Assembly: GCF_029269835.1 (NCBI RefSeq)
Contig: NZ_JARJBB010000004.1
Location: forward strand, 248,001-312,000
Source of the DNA: Streptomyces tropicalis
GTDB taxonomy: Bacteria; Actinomycetota; Actinomycetes; Streptomycetales; Streptomycetaceae
DNA length: 64,000 bases
Direction: 5' to 3'
A program made the translations under genes and the position numbers. Shown here piece by piece: positions 9,209 through 17,883 of this stretch (positions are counted from its first letter, which is position 1; each line of letters starts with the position of its first letter). Under the pieces are notes generated by a model. The model was not told the DNA's origin and made no database searches. It was given only the letters and a program-made list of their open reading frames with translations.

Positions 9209-10540
9209 GTGAACGTGATCGGTGCCTGGGGCCGGAGGATCGGCGGAGGGCTCACCCGGCACGCGGGCGCGTGCCTCGCAGTCTCCCTCGCGGCGCACGT
9301 CCTGGCGGTCGTCACCCATCCCACCGAGCCACTGGACCTGACCGTCTACCGCGGGGCCGCACCGCACGTGCTCTCCGGCGGGCTCTACGACTTCGCGGTG
9401 CACACCGGCCCGCCCATCCCGCTGCTCCCCTTCACCTATCCGCCGTTCGCCGCCCTGGTGTTCCTGCCGCTGTCCTGGGTGCCCGGGCCGACCGCGATCG
9501 CGCTGTGGCAGGCGGTCTCCGTGGCCGCCCTGGTCGTCGTCGCGCGGTGCGCGCTGCGGCTGCTGCGGCCACGCCCCGACGGCCGGGACCGGGCGCTCGC
9601 CCTGCTGTGGGCGGCCGCCGGTCTGTGGCTGGAGCCCGTGCGCCACACCCTCGACCAGGGTCAGGTCAATCTGGTGCTCGGCGCCGTTGTCCTCGCGGGA
9701 CTCGCCCTGCCGCGCGGGGCGTTGGTGCGCGGGGCGGCCGTGGGGCTGGCGGCGGCCGTGAAACTGACCCCGGCCGTGGCGGGGCTGTACCTGCTGGCGA
9801 CCCGTCAGTGGCGGGCCGCGGCCTGGGCGGTGGCCACCGCCGCGGCGGCGACGGCGGCCGCCTGGTGCGTCGCACCGGACGCGTCCGTCCGCTACTGGAC
9901 CGTGCTCGTGACGCAGACCCGGCGGGTCGGCCCGCTCTGGTCGGTGCGCAACCAGTCGCTGCGCGGCGCGCTCGCCCGGCTGGCCGGCCACGACGGCGCG
10001 ACCGCCACCGCGCTCTGGTGGGCGGCCCTGGTGCTGGTCACCGCGGCCACGGGCTGGGCCGTCGGGGCGGCGGTGCGGCGCGGCGACCGGCTCGGCATCC
10101 TGGTGGCCGTGGAACTGTACGGGCTGCTCGTGTCACCGGTGTCCTGGAGCCACCACTGGATCTGGTGCGTGCCCGCGATGATCTGGCTGGCCCACGGACC
10201 GCACCGGCGCCGGCCGGTCGCCCTGGCCGCGTTCGCCGCGTGGGCGGCGGCCACCGGAGCGCGGCTCGTCCCGCTGCTGATCCGGGCGGAGGACGGCCTG
10301 CCGCACCCGGACCCCTATCCGGCGCCGCTCGCCTGGCCCGGATCCGTGTACGCGGTGTGTGCGCTGCTGACCTTCGCGGCCCTCGCGTCCGGGCCCGTAC
10401 GGGACTCCGCGGCCGCCGGGGACACCGCGCCCCCCGAGGACGCGGAACCGGCCGGGGACGCCGCGCCCCCCGAGGACGGCACGAGCGCGCCGGGGCAGGA
10501 GAGGGACGCACGGCTTCCGCTGCCCCGCGACACCGGGTGA
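9209..10540 (+). CDS. GT87 (DUF2029) polyprenyl-phosphate-mannose-type glycosyltransferase
   Basis: A 443-residue integral membrane protein with about ten hydrophobic segments. The first periplasmic loop carries an acidic D-L-T-V-Y motif, typical of GT-C enzymes such as the alpha-1,2-mannosyltransferases of the GT87 family. These take mannose from polyprenyl-phosphate-mannose and act on the outer face of the membrane. The C-terminal 50 residues are a hydrophilic Pro/Glu/Ala tail. The GTG at 9209 is chosen because the first membrane segment starts just after it; a second GTG at 9215 is possible. It ends 7 bases from the convergent DUF35 gene, leaving no room for a terminator. Confidence 0.82.
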   Translation: MNVIGAWGRRIGGGLTRHAGACLAVSLAAHVLAVVTHPTEPLDLTVYRGAAPHVLSGGLYDFAVHTGPPIPLLPFTYPPFAALVFLPLSWVPGPTAIALWQAVSVAALVVVARCALRLLRPRPDGRDRALALLWAAAGLWLEPVRHTLDQGQVNLVLGAVVLAGLALPRGALVRGAAVGLAAAVKLTPAVAGLYLLATRQWRAAAWAVATAAAATAAAWCVAPDASVRYWTVLVTQTRRVGPLWSVRNQSLRGALARLAGHDGATATALWWAALVLVTAATGWAVGAAVRRGDRLGILVAVELYGLLVSPVSWSHHWIWCVPAMIWLAHGPHRRRPVALAAFAAWAAATGARLVPLLIRAEDGLPHPDPYPAPLAWPGSVYAVCALLTFAALASGPVRDSAAAGDTAPPEDAEPAGDAAPPEDGTSAPGQERDARLPLPRDTG

Positions 10541-10547
10541 GCCCCCG

Positions 10548-10964
10548 TCAGGTCCAGGCGCGACAGGGCTCCTCCAGCAACTGGAAGACCGGCTCCCCGC
10601 GCACGGGGTCCTGCGCGGTGGACAGCCGTACCCGGTCGCCGCTGTGAATGCCGATCGGCGGCCCCATCACACGGCCCCGGACGACGAATCCCTCGGCCAT
10701 CTCCACCAGCGACACGTTGCGCGCGGCCGGGGTGTTGCGGTGCACCACCGTGGAGTGGCGGACCGTGCCGCTGCCCTCGCTGCGCTCCGTGCGCAGGTCG
10801 CTGCCGCGGCACACCGGACACAGCAGCCGCTGGTACATGGCGGTGCCGCACCAGCCGCAGCGCTGGAAGAGGAGGGCGTCCGCGTCCCGGGTCCCGGGGT
10901 CGAGGAGGCCCGTGGCGGAACCGGCCGACGGCTCGGCGACGACGTTTCCTGAGTGGTAGTACAC
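10548..10964 (-). CDS. Zn-ribbon / OB-fold protein (DUF35 family)
   Basis: A 138-residue cytosolic protein with an N-terminal rubredoxin-like zinc ribbon (CGWCGTAMYQRLLCPVC, two CxxC knuckles about residues 37-51) and a C-terminal OB-fold-like domain. This is the DUF35 architecture, usually found with thiolases or acyl-CoA enzymes, where it acts as a scaffold or acyl-CoA-binding partner. No thiolase is adjacent here. A TTG at 10973 is also in frame, but GGGAG touches it directly; the GTG at 10964 has the right spacing. The promoter contains a near-perfect operator (11057-11085) that recurs before the neighbouring TetR gene. Confidence 0.85.
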   Translation of the reverse strand: MYYHSGNVVAEPSAGSATGLLDPGTRDADALLFQRCGWCGTAMYQRLLCPVCRGSDLRTERSEGSGTVRHSTVVHRNTPAARNVSLVEMAEGFVVRGRVMGPPIGIHSGDRVRLSTAQDPVRGEPVFQLLEEPCRAWT

Positions 10965-11056
10965 GCTGGTCAACTCCCTGCGCCGGGCGGGAAAACGCGT
11001 GCCGGGTCACCCGCGCACGCTCGTGCCCGGTTCACCGTGCCACCGTGCACAGCCTC

Positions 11057-11085
11057 AGCTTATGGCACTCAGTGCCACTGGTAAA
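11057..11085 (-). promoter_or_regulatory. DUF35 promoter with TetR-type operator in the spacer
   Basis: On the - strand TTTACC (11085-11080) and TAAGCT (11062-11057) are separated by exactly 17 bases. That spacer holds the palindrome TGGCACT-C-AGTGCCA (11063-11077), with perfect 7-bp arms. A repressor bound here would block RNA polymerase directly. The same core lies upstream of the TetR gene. Confidence 0.72.
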
Positions 11086-11121
11086 GGCACTCCGTACCCT
11101 CGATTTTCCCGGCCGGCCGGG

Positions 11122-11913
11122 TCACCGGGGTCCGAGCGCGGTCTCGAGCTCCTGGACGACCCGCCACAGGGGCGCGTCCCGCCGGGCCACCACCACGACG
11201 ACGTCCTCCCCGGACCGGGCCGCGGACGGTCCCCGCTCCGACGGCCCCTCCGCTCCGTCCCGCGGTTCTCCGGCCGGGGGCCCGGACGCGGGCGGCGCCC
11301 CGGCGAAGGCGGCCCGCACCTGCGCCAGGGCGTGGTCCACCGCGGCCCGCGGATCCCCCTGCCCGTCGGAACGCAGCCAGGAACGCAGGGCGTTGTTGTG
11401 CGCCGCGACCACGGCGGCGGCGATCATGTCCGCCCGCAGGGTCCCGTCGCGGTGCCCGGCGAACCGGGCGCGCAGGTAGGCGGCGAGGGCGCGCTCGTAG
11501 CGCCACACCACGGACAGCTCGTACGCCCGCAGGCCCGGCACCTGCCGGGTGAGGCGGTAGCGCTGGACGGAGAAGGCCGGGTTCTCGGCGTACATCAGGA
11601 GCACCAGCCGGGCGGCGTCGCAGACCCGGCGCACCGGCTCGTCCGCGTCGGTGCCGGCGGTGAGGAAGGCCGTCATGTCGGCCAGGCACCGCTCGTGGTC
11701 GGGGAAGACCACGTCCTCCTTGGACGGGAAGTACCGGAAGAACGAACGCCGGCCGACCCCGGCGAGCGCCACGATGTCGTCGACGGTGGTCTGCTCGTAC
11801 CCCCGCTCCGTGAACAGCCGGAAGGCGGCCGCCACGAGGGCGTCGCGCATGGGCGGTTTCGCGGCCGCCTCCGTCCGCCCGCCGGGGCCGGCGGCCGCGC
11901 TGCTGGAGCTCAT
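11122..11913 (-). CDS. TetR/AcrR family transcriptional regulator
   Basis: A 263-residue regulator. The N-terminal helix-turn-helix is clear (TTVDDIVALAGVGRRSFFRYFPSK, split over residues about 40-63), followed by an all-helical ligand-binding domain and a Pro/Gly-rich C-terminal tail. The ATG at 11913 is preferred over an in-frame start at 11952, because the earlier start would lie inside the operator. A copy of the operator (11947-11960) sits 34 bases before the start, so it probably represses itself as well as the downstream-oriented DUF35 gene. The ligand is unknown; the DUF35 target suggests an acyl-CoA or fatty-acid-like molecule. Confidence 0.88.
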   Translation of the reverse strand: MSSSSAAAGPGGRTEAAAKPPMRDALVAAAFRLFTERGYEQTTVDDIVALAGVGRRSFFRYFPSKEDVVFPDHERCLADMTAFLTAGTDADEPVRRVCDAARLVLLMYAENPAFSVQRYRLTRQVPGLRAYELSVVWRYERALAAYLRARFAGHRDGTLRADMIAAAVVAAHNNALRSWLRSDGQGDPRAAVDHALAQVRAAFAGAPPASGPPAGEPRDGAEGPSERGPSAARSGEDVVVVVARRDAPLWRVVQELETALGPR

Positions 11914-11946
11914 GGACGGGAACGTAGCATCCCGGACCCCATGCCA

Positions 11947-11960
11947 TGGCACTCAGTGCA
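11947..11960 (-). promoter_or_regulatory. Second copy of the TetR operator, upstream of the tetR gene
   Basis: TGGCACTCAGTGCA matches the DUF35 operator at 13 of 14 positions and keeps GCACT-C-AGTGC as an inverted repeat. It lies between the TetR gene and the divergent ATP-grasp gene, so it could affect both. Confidence 0.65.
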
Positions 11961-12135
11961 GCGTATGAGGCGTCGAAGGGAACCGAGTGCCGTACAGGAG
12001 CCGGGCACCTGCCGAGCGGTCCGGGCCGCCGGGAGAAGTAACCTTTCTCCGCCGCTGTCCCGTCCTCCCCGGGCCTTCCGCGCCCCGGACGTCCGGCGCG
12101 GTCCCCGCCGGAACACCTCGCACCAGGAGCACCGC

Positions 12136-12969
12136 ATGCCGCCCGCCCGCCCCCGCCTCCTCTATGTCACGGACCTGGCGTACCCGGCCCGCGGACGCCG
12201 CTACGGCGACGAGGACGTGCAGCTGACCGCCCGCCTGCGCGACAGCTTCGACCTGGCCCTGTGTCACCCGCGGGACGCGGCCGCGCTGATGGACGCCTTC
12301 GACGCCGTCGTCGTGCGCAACAGCGGACCGGTCCTGGAGTACCCGGAGGCGTGGGACGACTTCCGGGAGCGGGCCCTGGCGGCCGGGACCCGGGTCTACA
12401 ACCCCCTCACCGGGCGCGGCGACATGGCCGGGAAGCAGTACCTGCTCGACCTGTCCGCCGCCGGGGAGCCCGTCATCCCCACCGCCGACCGCGTCGAGGA
12501 CCTGCACCGCCTGCCCGCGGCGGACCGGTACGTCGTCAAGCCGAAGCAGGGCGCCGACTCCATCGGGCTCCGGGTCGTCCCGCCCGGACGGCTGCCCGCA
12601 CTGGTCGACGGCACCGTCCTCGCCCAGCCGCGCGTCGACTTCGTCCACGAGGTGTCCTTCTGCTTCGTCGACCACGACTTCCAGTACGCCCTGTACGCGC
12701 CGGACCCGCGGCAGCGCTGGGACCTGCGGCCGTACGAGCCGTCCTGCGAGGATCTGGCCTTCGCCCGGCGGTTCGTCGACTGGAACACCCTCGCCCACGG
12801 CATCCAGCGCGTCGACGCCTGCCGCACCCCGGAGGGCGAGCTGCTGCTGGTGGAGCTGGAGGACCTCAACCCGTACCTGTCGCTGGACGCCCTCGACGAC
12901 ACCGCCCGGGACTCCTTCGTCCGCGCCCTGACCCGCTCCCTGCACCCCTTCCTCACCGCGGCCTCCTGA
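12136..12969 (+). CDS. ATP-grasp-like protein, unknown ligase
   Basis: A 277-residue soluble protein. A pre-ATP-grasp-like N-terminal domain (LLYVTDLAYPARG, VVVRNSGP) leads to a central YVVKPKQGADSIGL, a typical ATP-binding lysine and glycine-rich loop, and a late VELEDLNPYLSL, where E and N would bind magnesium. This is the glutathione-synthetase/RimK-like arrangement. Such enzymes join a carboxylate to an amine or thiol using ATP; the substrates here are unknown. CAGGAG upstream supports the ATG. A GGAGAA-N7-TTCTCC inverted repeat at 12032-12050 lies in its leader region. Confidence 0.72.
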   Translation: MPPARPRLLYVTDLAYPARGRRYGDEDVQLTARLRDSFDLALCHPRDAAALMDAFDAVVVRNSGPVLEYPEAWDDFRERALAAGTRVYNPLTGRGDMAGKQYLLDLSAAGEPVIPTADRVEDLHRLPAADRYVVKPKQGADSIGLRVVPPGRLPALVDGTVLAQPRVDFVHEVSFCFVDHDFQYALYAPDPRQRWDLRPYEPSCEDLAFARRFVDWNTLAHGIQRVDACRTPEGELLLVELEDLNPYLSLDALDDTARDSFVRALTRSLHPFLTAAS

Positions 12970-13134
12970 CCGCCGCGCCCCGACCGCCCCGTCGTGACCA
13001 CCCGTCGTGCGCGCGCGGCCGCGCCGGCGGGCGAGGGCCGGGCTTCCGGTGGCGGGCCGGACTGAACCGGCGCCGCGGCGGCCCCGTATCCCTCCCCGGG
13101 ACGGGTCCGTGCGCAGCGACGGAAGGAGAGCAGT

Positions 13135-14316
13135 GTGCCGACACCGCGTGGAGACGGGACGCAGCCCGACGGACCGCCCCCGGAGGCGATCCGCGTCGTA
13201 CGGCCGAGACGGACGGACGCCCTCGCGGAACTCGTGCGCGAGTTCCAGCGGGAGTCCGGCCGGACCGGGCGGGTGGACCGCTGGACGCCGTCCGCGGGAG
13301 ACGGTGAGGACGCGACCGCGGAACTGCCGCCGGTGCCCCCGACGGCCCCCGCGCGACCGGGACCGGGATGCGAACAGGCTCCTGCGTCCCTGGGATCGCC
13401 GGGCTGCGGACCGGCGTCCGCGCCGCGGGGAACGGCGGTCCGGGGATCGGCGTCCGCGCCGCCGCGACCGCCGGGTCGTGGGTGGGAGGCCCCGCCTCCG
13501 GGACCCGCGGGCCGGGAGCCGGCCTCCGCGTCCCCCGGGACGGCGGGGCGCGGACCGGCCGTCGCGCCGCTGCGCCCGCAGGGCGGTGAACCGGCGATCC
13601 CGCCCCCGGGCCCGCCGGGCCGCGGATCGGCGTCCGCGTCCCTGGGGGCGGCGGGCCCCGGACCGGCCTCCGCGCCGCCGCGACCGCCGGGCCGTCGACG
13701 GGGAGTGCCGTCCCCGAGGTCGTCGGGCCGGGAGCCGGCCTCCGCGTCCCCCGGGACGGCAGGCCGCGGAGCGGCCACCGCGCCCCTGGGGCGGCCGCCG
13801 CTCCCCGGCCGCGGGCCGGTGCCCACCGGCCGGGGTGCGCGCCGGGTGGCTGCGGCGATCGCGGTCGCCGGGGCCGCGCTGGCCGGTTTCGGCGGGGCCC
13901 TGCTGCTGCCCGGCCGGGGCGGCACGGCCGACGCCGCACCGGCGCGTCCGCCCGCCGCGGCCGCACCCGCCTCCCCGTCCGCCGCCCCCGCGCCGAGCGG
14001 AGGGGACGTGACGGGCCGGGCCGACCCGGACGGCCCGGGCACCCTGCGCCTGGGTGACACAGGCCCCGCGGTCGCCGACCTCCAGGACCGCCTCCGGCAC
14101 GTCCCCGACATCTACCGCGACGGCTCCACCGACGGCCGCTACGACGCCGGGGTCAGGGCCGCGGTGGCCCGTTTCCAGCTCTGGTACGGGATCACCGGCG
14201 ACGAGACCGGCGTCTACGGGAACGACACCCGCCGGGCCCTGGAGTCCCGGACTGCGAACGCCGGCTCCGGCGAAGCGGGCCAGGGCGACGACGACCGGCG
14301 GGGAGAGCAGGGCTGA
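13135..14316 (+). CDS. Membrane protein with C-terminal peptidoglycan-binding domain and duplicated low-complexity linker
   Basis: A 393-residue protein. The N-terminal cytosolic stretch (about 1-80) is charged, with a helical ALAELVREFQRESG segment. Residues about 80-230 are Gly/Pro/Ala/Arg low complexity. One transmembrane segment follows (about 240-262), then a short linker and a peptidoglycan-binding-1 domain (about 300-385: LRLGDTGPAVADLQDRL and RAAVARFQLWYGI). The topology is cytoplasm to wall, suggesting a wall-anchored or wall-sensing protein. The GTG has GGAAGGAGAG before it. The linker contains a 72-codon tandem duplication. Confidence 0.8.
   Translation: MPTPRGDGTQPDGPPPEAIRVVRPRRTDALAELVREFQRESGRTGRVDRWTPSAGDGEDATAELPPVPPTAPARPGPGCEQAPASLGSPGCGPASAPRGTAVRGSASAPPRPPGRGWEAPPPGPAGREPASASPGTAGRGPAVAPLRPQGGEPAIPPPGPPGRGSASASLGAAGPGPASAPPRPPGRRRGVPSPRSSGREPASASPGTAGRGAATAPLGRPPLPGRGPVPTGRGARRVAAAIAVAGAALAGFGGALLLPGRGGTADAAPARPPAAAAPASPSAAPAPSGGDVTGRADPDGPGTLRLGDTGPAVADLQDRLRHVPDIYRDGSTDGRYDAGVRAAVARFQLWYGITGDETGVYGNDTRRALESRTANAGSGEAGQGDDDRRGEQG
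13430..13770 (+). repeat. Tandem duplication with 216-bp period inside the linker
   Basis: Two separate anchors recur exactly 216 bases apart. The 37-base match at 13508 returns at 13724, and the block at 13451 returns at 13667. The period is 72 codons, so the frame is kept. Outer limits are approximate because the copies have diverged. Confidence 0.7.
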
Positions 14317-14685
14317 AAGGGACGGCGCCCCGGCGACCGGCTGCTGCGACGCCCCACCGACCGACCCCTCCGGCGGTACGGAGCCCCGGTGGCGGGGGAT
14401 GCGTCGCCCCGGCGACCGACCGCTCCAGCGCCCCGACCGGGCGGCGGGGGTGGTGTCGCACCCCCAGTCCGGTCGGGGCGCCGGAGCGGCGACTCGGCGC
14501 CCGGGTGCCCCGGTGACCCGGAGCCCCATGACCCGGTGGCGGGGCGAGGTCCGGATCGCCCCGCCCGGCCCCGTCTCACTCCGGCCCGTCGTGGCGCCCG
14601 GTGCCCGACCGCCCGTCACCGCGCCCCGCGCCGGCACCGTGCCGTGGGCTCGCGCCGCCGCGGGCCATCCCGCGGCACGGTCGCG
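14317..14685 (+). other. Convergent intergenic region, 369 bp
   Basis: It lies between the peptidoglycan-binding protein and the GNAT gene, which end toward each other. It holds GC-rich degenerate repeats (CGCCCCGGCGACCG occurs twice, near 14329 and 14411). I see no convincing gene. Confidence 0.45.
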
Positions 14686-15240
14686 TCACGCGGGCGCCGC
14701 GTAGCAGTGGACCGTCGCCCACTGCTCCGGCCCCCACCGCTGCCGCACCGTGTCCAGCCGTTGCCAGCCCAGCCGTTCGTAGAGGGCGGCCGCGGCGGTG
14801 TCGGAGGCGACCACGTCCAGGACCGGGTGCAGACCGCGGTGCCGCGCCTCCCGTGCCGCACGGCCGACCAGGAGCGCGCCGAAGCCGTGGCCCCGCGCCC
14901 AGGGGGCGACGAACAGCCGTCCGACGACGGCGGCCGCCTCGCGCGGCACGCCGTGGCGCGCGCTCCACAGCGCCGGGGCCAGATCGCCGTCGCCACCGTC
15001 CGACAGGCCGACGTGCCCCGCGAGACGGCCGTCGAGCTCGGCGACCCAGGAGCCGAGCGGACAGCCGGCCGCCAGCCATGGGCCGGGCCGGTCGGGCCAG
15101 TTCACCGGGTAGCCGTCCCCGCGGTGGACCTCCGCGAGGACCCGCACGCAGTCCGCGGTGTCGCCGTCCGCCCACCGCCGGACGCGCCGGCGCGGCCCGT
15201 CACGCTGCATCCCCGATTCCCCGCCGTCCTCGTCCGTCAT
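14686..15240 (-). CDS. GNAT family N-acetyltransferase
   Basis: A 184-residue acyl-CoA-dependent N-acetyltransferase. The acetyl-CoA loop is visible as VAPWARGHGFGALL (motif A, R/Q-x-x-G-x-G/A variant), followed by ASDTAAAALYERLGWQ, the typical motif B. The substrate cannot be inferred. The ATG at 15240 is used; a TTG four codons upstream is in frame but gains no ribosome-binding site. It is separated from the phosphatase gene by 129 bases and is likely its own unit. Confidence 0.87.
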   Translation of the reverse strand: MTDEDGGESGMQRDGPRRRVRRWADGDTADCVRVLAEVHRGDGYPVNWPDRPGPWLAAGCPLGSWVAELDGRLAGHVGLSDGGDGDLAPALWSARHGVPREAAAVVGRLFVAPWARGHGFGALLVGRAAREARHRGLHPVLDVVASDTAAAALYERLGWQRLDTVRQRWGPEQWATVHCYAAPA

Positions 15241-15369
15241 GGCAGGAGACAAACACGAGTTGCCCGGTTGAGCCCAGCCGTTTTCCCGGTCGCGCGCAGC
15301 GACGCGCGCGGGCGGTGGCCGCGGCGCGTGTCCGTGCGCGGTCGCCGGGAGCCGGGGCGGTCGAGCGGC

Positions 15370-17778
15370 TCACGGCGCGTGCGGCGGCACCCGCACGTCC
15401 AGCACGCAGACGTCGTCGCGCCGTACGCCCTCCAGCGTGGAGCGCAGCAGCGGCGCCAGGGAGCCGAAGCCGTCCGCGCTGTGGGCCGCGACGGCCCGGG
15501 CGAGCCGTTCCAGGCCCTGCTCGATGGCCTCCCCGGGCCGTTCGACCAGGCCGTCGGTGTAGAACAGCAGGCGGTCGCCCGGCTCCAGGAGGCACTCCGC
15601 CTCCTCGTAGACGGGCGTCCGGCTCGCCCCGAGGAGCATGCCGCGCGGGCGGTCGAGGTAGCGGGGCTCGCCGTGCCGCAGCAGCAGCGGCGGCGGGTGG
15701 CCCGCCTGCGCCCACAGCAGCCGCCGCGCCCGCGGGTCGTAGCGGGCCAGCACCATCGTCGCGGTGGCCTGGGCGTCCCGGGAGTGCAGCAGCAGCGCGT
15801 TGAGCCGGGCCAGCGCCCCGGTCAGCGACGAGCCGGTGATGATCATGCCTTTGGCGGTGAACCGCAACTGGGCCATCGTGGCGACGGCGTCCAGTCCGTG
15901 GCCGGCGACGTCGCCGACGGCGAACAGGGCGTCCCCGTCGGGCAGTTCGATGGAGCTGAACCAGTCGCCGCCGACGTGGATCCCGGACTGGGCGGGCAGA
16001 TACGCCACGTCCACCCGCAGCCCGGCCAGCCGCACGGGCCGGCGCGGCAGCGGCAGCAGCGCGTGCTGCAGCCGTCCGGCCAGCGTCCGCTCGGCGCGCA
16101 GGACGCCGTGCTGGGCCAGGATCGCCCGCTCGCTCTCGACCAGGGCCAGCTCCGCGCTGCGCTGCGCGGTCAGGTCCTGCACGAAGCCGTGCACCTGCAC
16201 GGGGGTGCCCTCGGCGTCGGGCACCGCCTCGGCGACGGCCCGCAGATGCCGCAGCCCACCCGCCGTCCTGATCCGGAAGGGGACGTCGAACGGCTCGCCG
16301 TCGGCGAGGAGTTCCTGCACCGCCCGGGCCAGCGCGGGCCCGTCCTCGGGCAGCGCCAGGTCCGCCAGCTCGGCGAGGCGGACCGGGCCGCGCGCCGGGT
16401 CGCGGCCGAAGAGCGCGAAGGCCTCGGAGGACCAGACCGCCTCCTGCGTCACCAGGTCCCAGCTGGCCCAGCCGAGCCGTCCCAGCCGCTGGAGGTCGGC
16501 CAGCCGCTGCTCCTGCCGGTCGGACGACTCGTGACGCAGCCAGGTCACCAGGAGCCCGTCGCCCAGGCGCACCGCGCGCACCCGGTACGCCGACAGCTCC
16601 TGTCCGCCGGCCACGAGGTCCTGCTGTGCGAACGGCCTGCTCTCGTACGGTTCTCCGCCGGTCAGCGCACCGTGCAGGCCCCGCCACAGCGGACCGTCGG
16701 CGAGGCCGGGCCAGCACTCCAGGACCCGCAGGCCGGTCAGGTCGGCGCCGCTGCGGCCGGTGACGTCGACGGTCCGCGCGGTGGCCGCCTCGACGCGGTA
16801 GTCCTCGACCTCGCCCGACGCGGACCGCAGCGCGGTGAGCAGGACCGTGGTGCCCGGCAGGGCGGCGAACAGTGCGCGCACGGACGGGTCCGCACCCTGC
16901 GCGGGGCGTTCCGGGCGGGCGGTGAAGGCGCGCAGCCGGCCCGCGCACAACCGGACCGCGCCGCGCAGCAGTTCACGGGTCCGCTCGGGGACGGGGCCGC
17001 CGCGGCGGCGCAGCACGCCGATCGCGACCTCGGCGGAGCCCCCGCGGACCACCGGCAGCCACGCGCGCGACGGCCACCGCTCGGGCGGCTCCCCGATCAG
17101 CGCGTAGCGCCTGCCCTCCGCCGCGAGGTCCTCCAGCCACCGCTCCTCGCGGGCGTCGAGGGCCTCCAGCGCGGCGACCCCGCTCATCGGCGGCACGTGC
17201 CGCCACGACCCGGCGACGGTCTCGCCGATCCCGGCGTGGCCGATCAGTTCCAGTCCGCCCGCGGGCAGCCGCCGGTAGATCATCACTCCGTCGGCCGCGG
17301 CGGGGGCGTCGAGGTGCTCCAGCAGGCAGCGGGCCAGGTCCTGCGGGGTGCCGACCCGGACCAGGGCCCGGCCGAGTCCGGCGAGGACCGCGGCGTCACC
17401 TGCCTCCTGGCCTGCGGGCGGCACCGACCCGGCGGGCAGCGGGCCCGCGGGGAATCCCGGAGCGGGGGAGGCGGGGCCGCACGGCTCCTCGGCCGCCTCG
17501 TCCGCCGCGTGGGTGAGCGGGGTGGCCAGGGTGCCGAGGGTGACCCAGCACTCCTCGACCAGCGTCTGGTGCGCGGCTCGGGCGCGTTGCAGCAGTTCCT
17601 CGTGGGCGGCCTGCGGCGAGCAGCCGGTGAGCGCCATCAGCGCCCCCTTGGCCCGCTCCACGACGGCCGAGGTGGCCGCCAGGTTCTGCAAACGGTCCAT
17701 CTCGGCGCGCTGCCGGGCGACTACCCGGGCGAGCGCCGCGGTGTCGGACTCCGCGGGGACGGCGGTCTCGCTGCTCAC
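15370..17778 (-). CDS. SpoIIE/PP2C phosphatase with N-terminal ANTAR, GAF and PAS domains
   Basis: An 802-residue cytosolic signalling protein. The first 80 residues match an ANTAR-type helix bundle (QNLAATSAVVERAKGALMAL...). A GAF-like domain (about 115-280), two PAS-like regions (about 300-545) and a C-terminal PP2C/SpoIIE phosphatase (about 575-800, with GGDWFS and GDVAGHGLDA metal-binding motifs) follow. SpoIIE phosphatases dephosphorylate anti-anti-sigma factors. ANTAR normally sits at the C-terminus and binds RNA, so its N-terminal place is unusual. The GTG at 17778 is chosen over one at 17802. No STAS or anti-sigma partner is adjacent. Confidence 0.85.
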   Translation of the reverse strand: MSSETAVPAESDTAALARVVARQRAEMDRLQNLAATSAVVERAKGALMALTGCSPQAAHEELLQRARAAHQTLVEECWVTLGTLATPLTHAADEAAEEPCGPASPAPGFPAGPLPAGSVPPAGQEAGDAAVLAGLGRALVRVGTPQDLARCLLEHLDAPAAADGVMIYRRLPAGGLELIGHAGIGETVAGSWRHVPPMSGVAALEALDAREERWLEDLAAEGRRYALIGEPPERWPSRAWLPVVRGGSAEVAIGVLRRRGGPVPERTRELLRGAVRLCAGRLRAFTARPERPAQGADPSVRALFAALPGTTVLLTALRSASGEVEDYRVEAATARTVDVTGRSGADLTGLRVLECWPGLADGPLWRGLHGALTGGEPYESRPFAQQDLVAGGQELSAYRVRAVRLGDGLLVTWLRHESSDRQEQRLADLQRLGRLGWASWDLVTQEAVWSSEAFALFGRDPARGPVRLAELADLALPEDGPALARAVQELLADGEPFDVPFRIRTAGGLRHLRAVAEAVPDAEGTPVQVHGFVQDLTAQRSAELALVESERAILAQHGVLRAERTLAGRLQHALLPLPRRPVRLAGLRVDVAYLPAQSGIHVGGDWFSSIELPDGDALFAVGDVAGHGLDAVATMAQLRFTAKGMIITGSSLTGALARLNALLLHSRDAQATATMVLARYDPRARRLLWAQAGHPPPLLLRHGEPRYLDRPRGMLLGASRTPVYEEAECLLEPGDRLLFYTDGLVERPGEAIEQGLERLARAVAAHSADGFGSLAPLLRSTLEGVRRDDVCVLDVRVPPHAP

Positions 17779-17883
17779 GCGACGAGCATCGCACGGGTGC
17801 ACGGTCCCTTCACAGATGTGGCGCCCTCGGATTCTTGCCGGATCGCAAGGAAAAGTGGAGGTGCGTCGTCCGGGCGCCGTGCC

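Noticed and set aside
10999..12135. N-terminal extension of the ATP-grasp-like gene by 379 codons
   Set aside because: It is antisense to the TetR gene and has low-complexity composition; CAGGAG before 12136 marks the true start.
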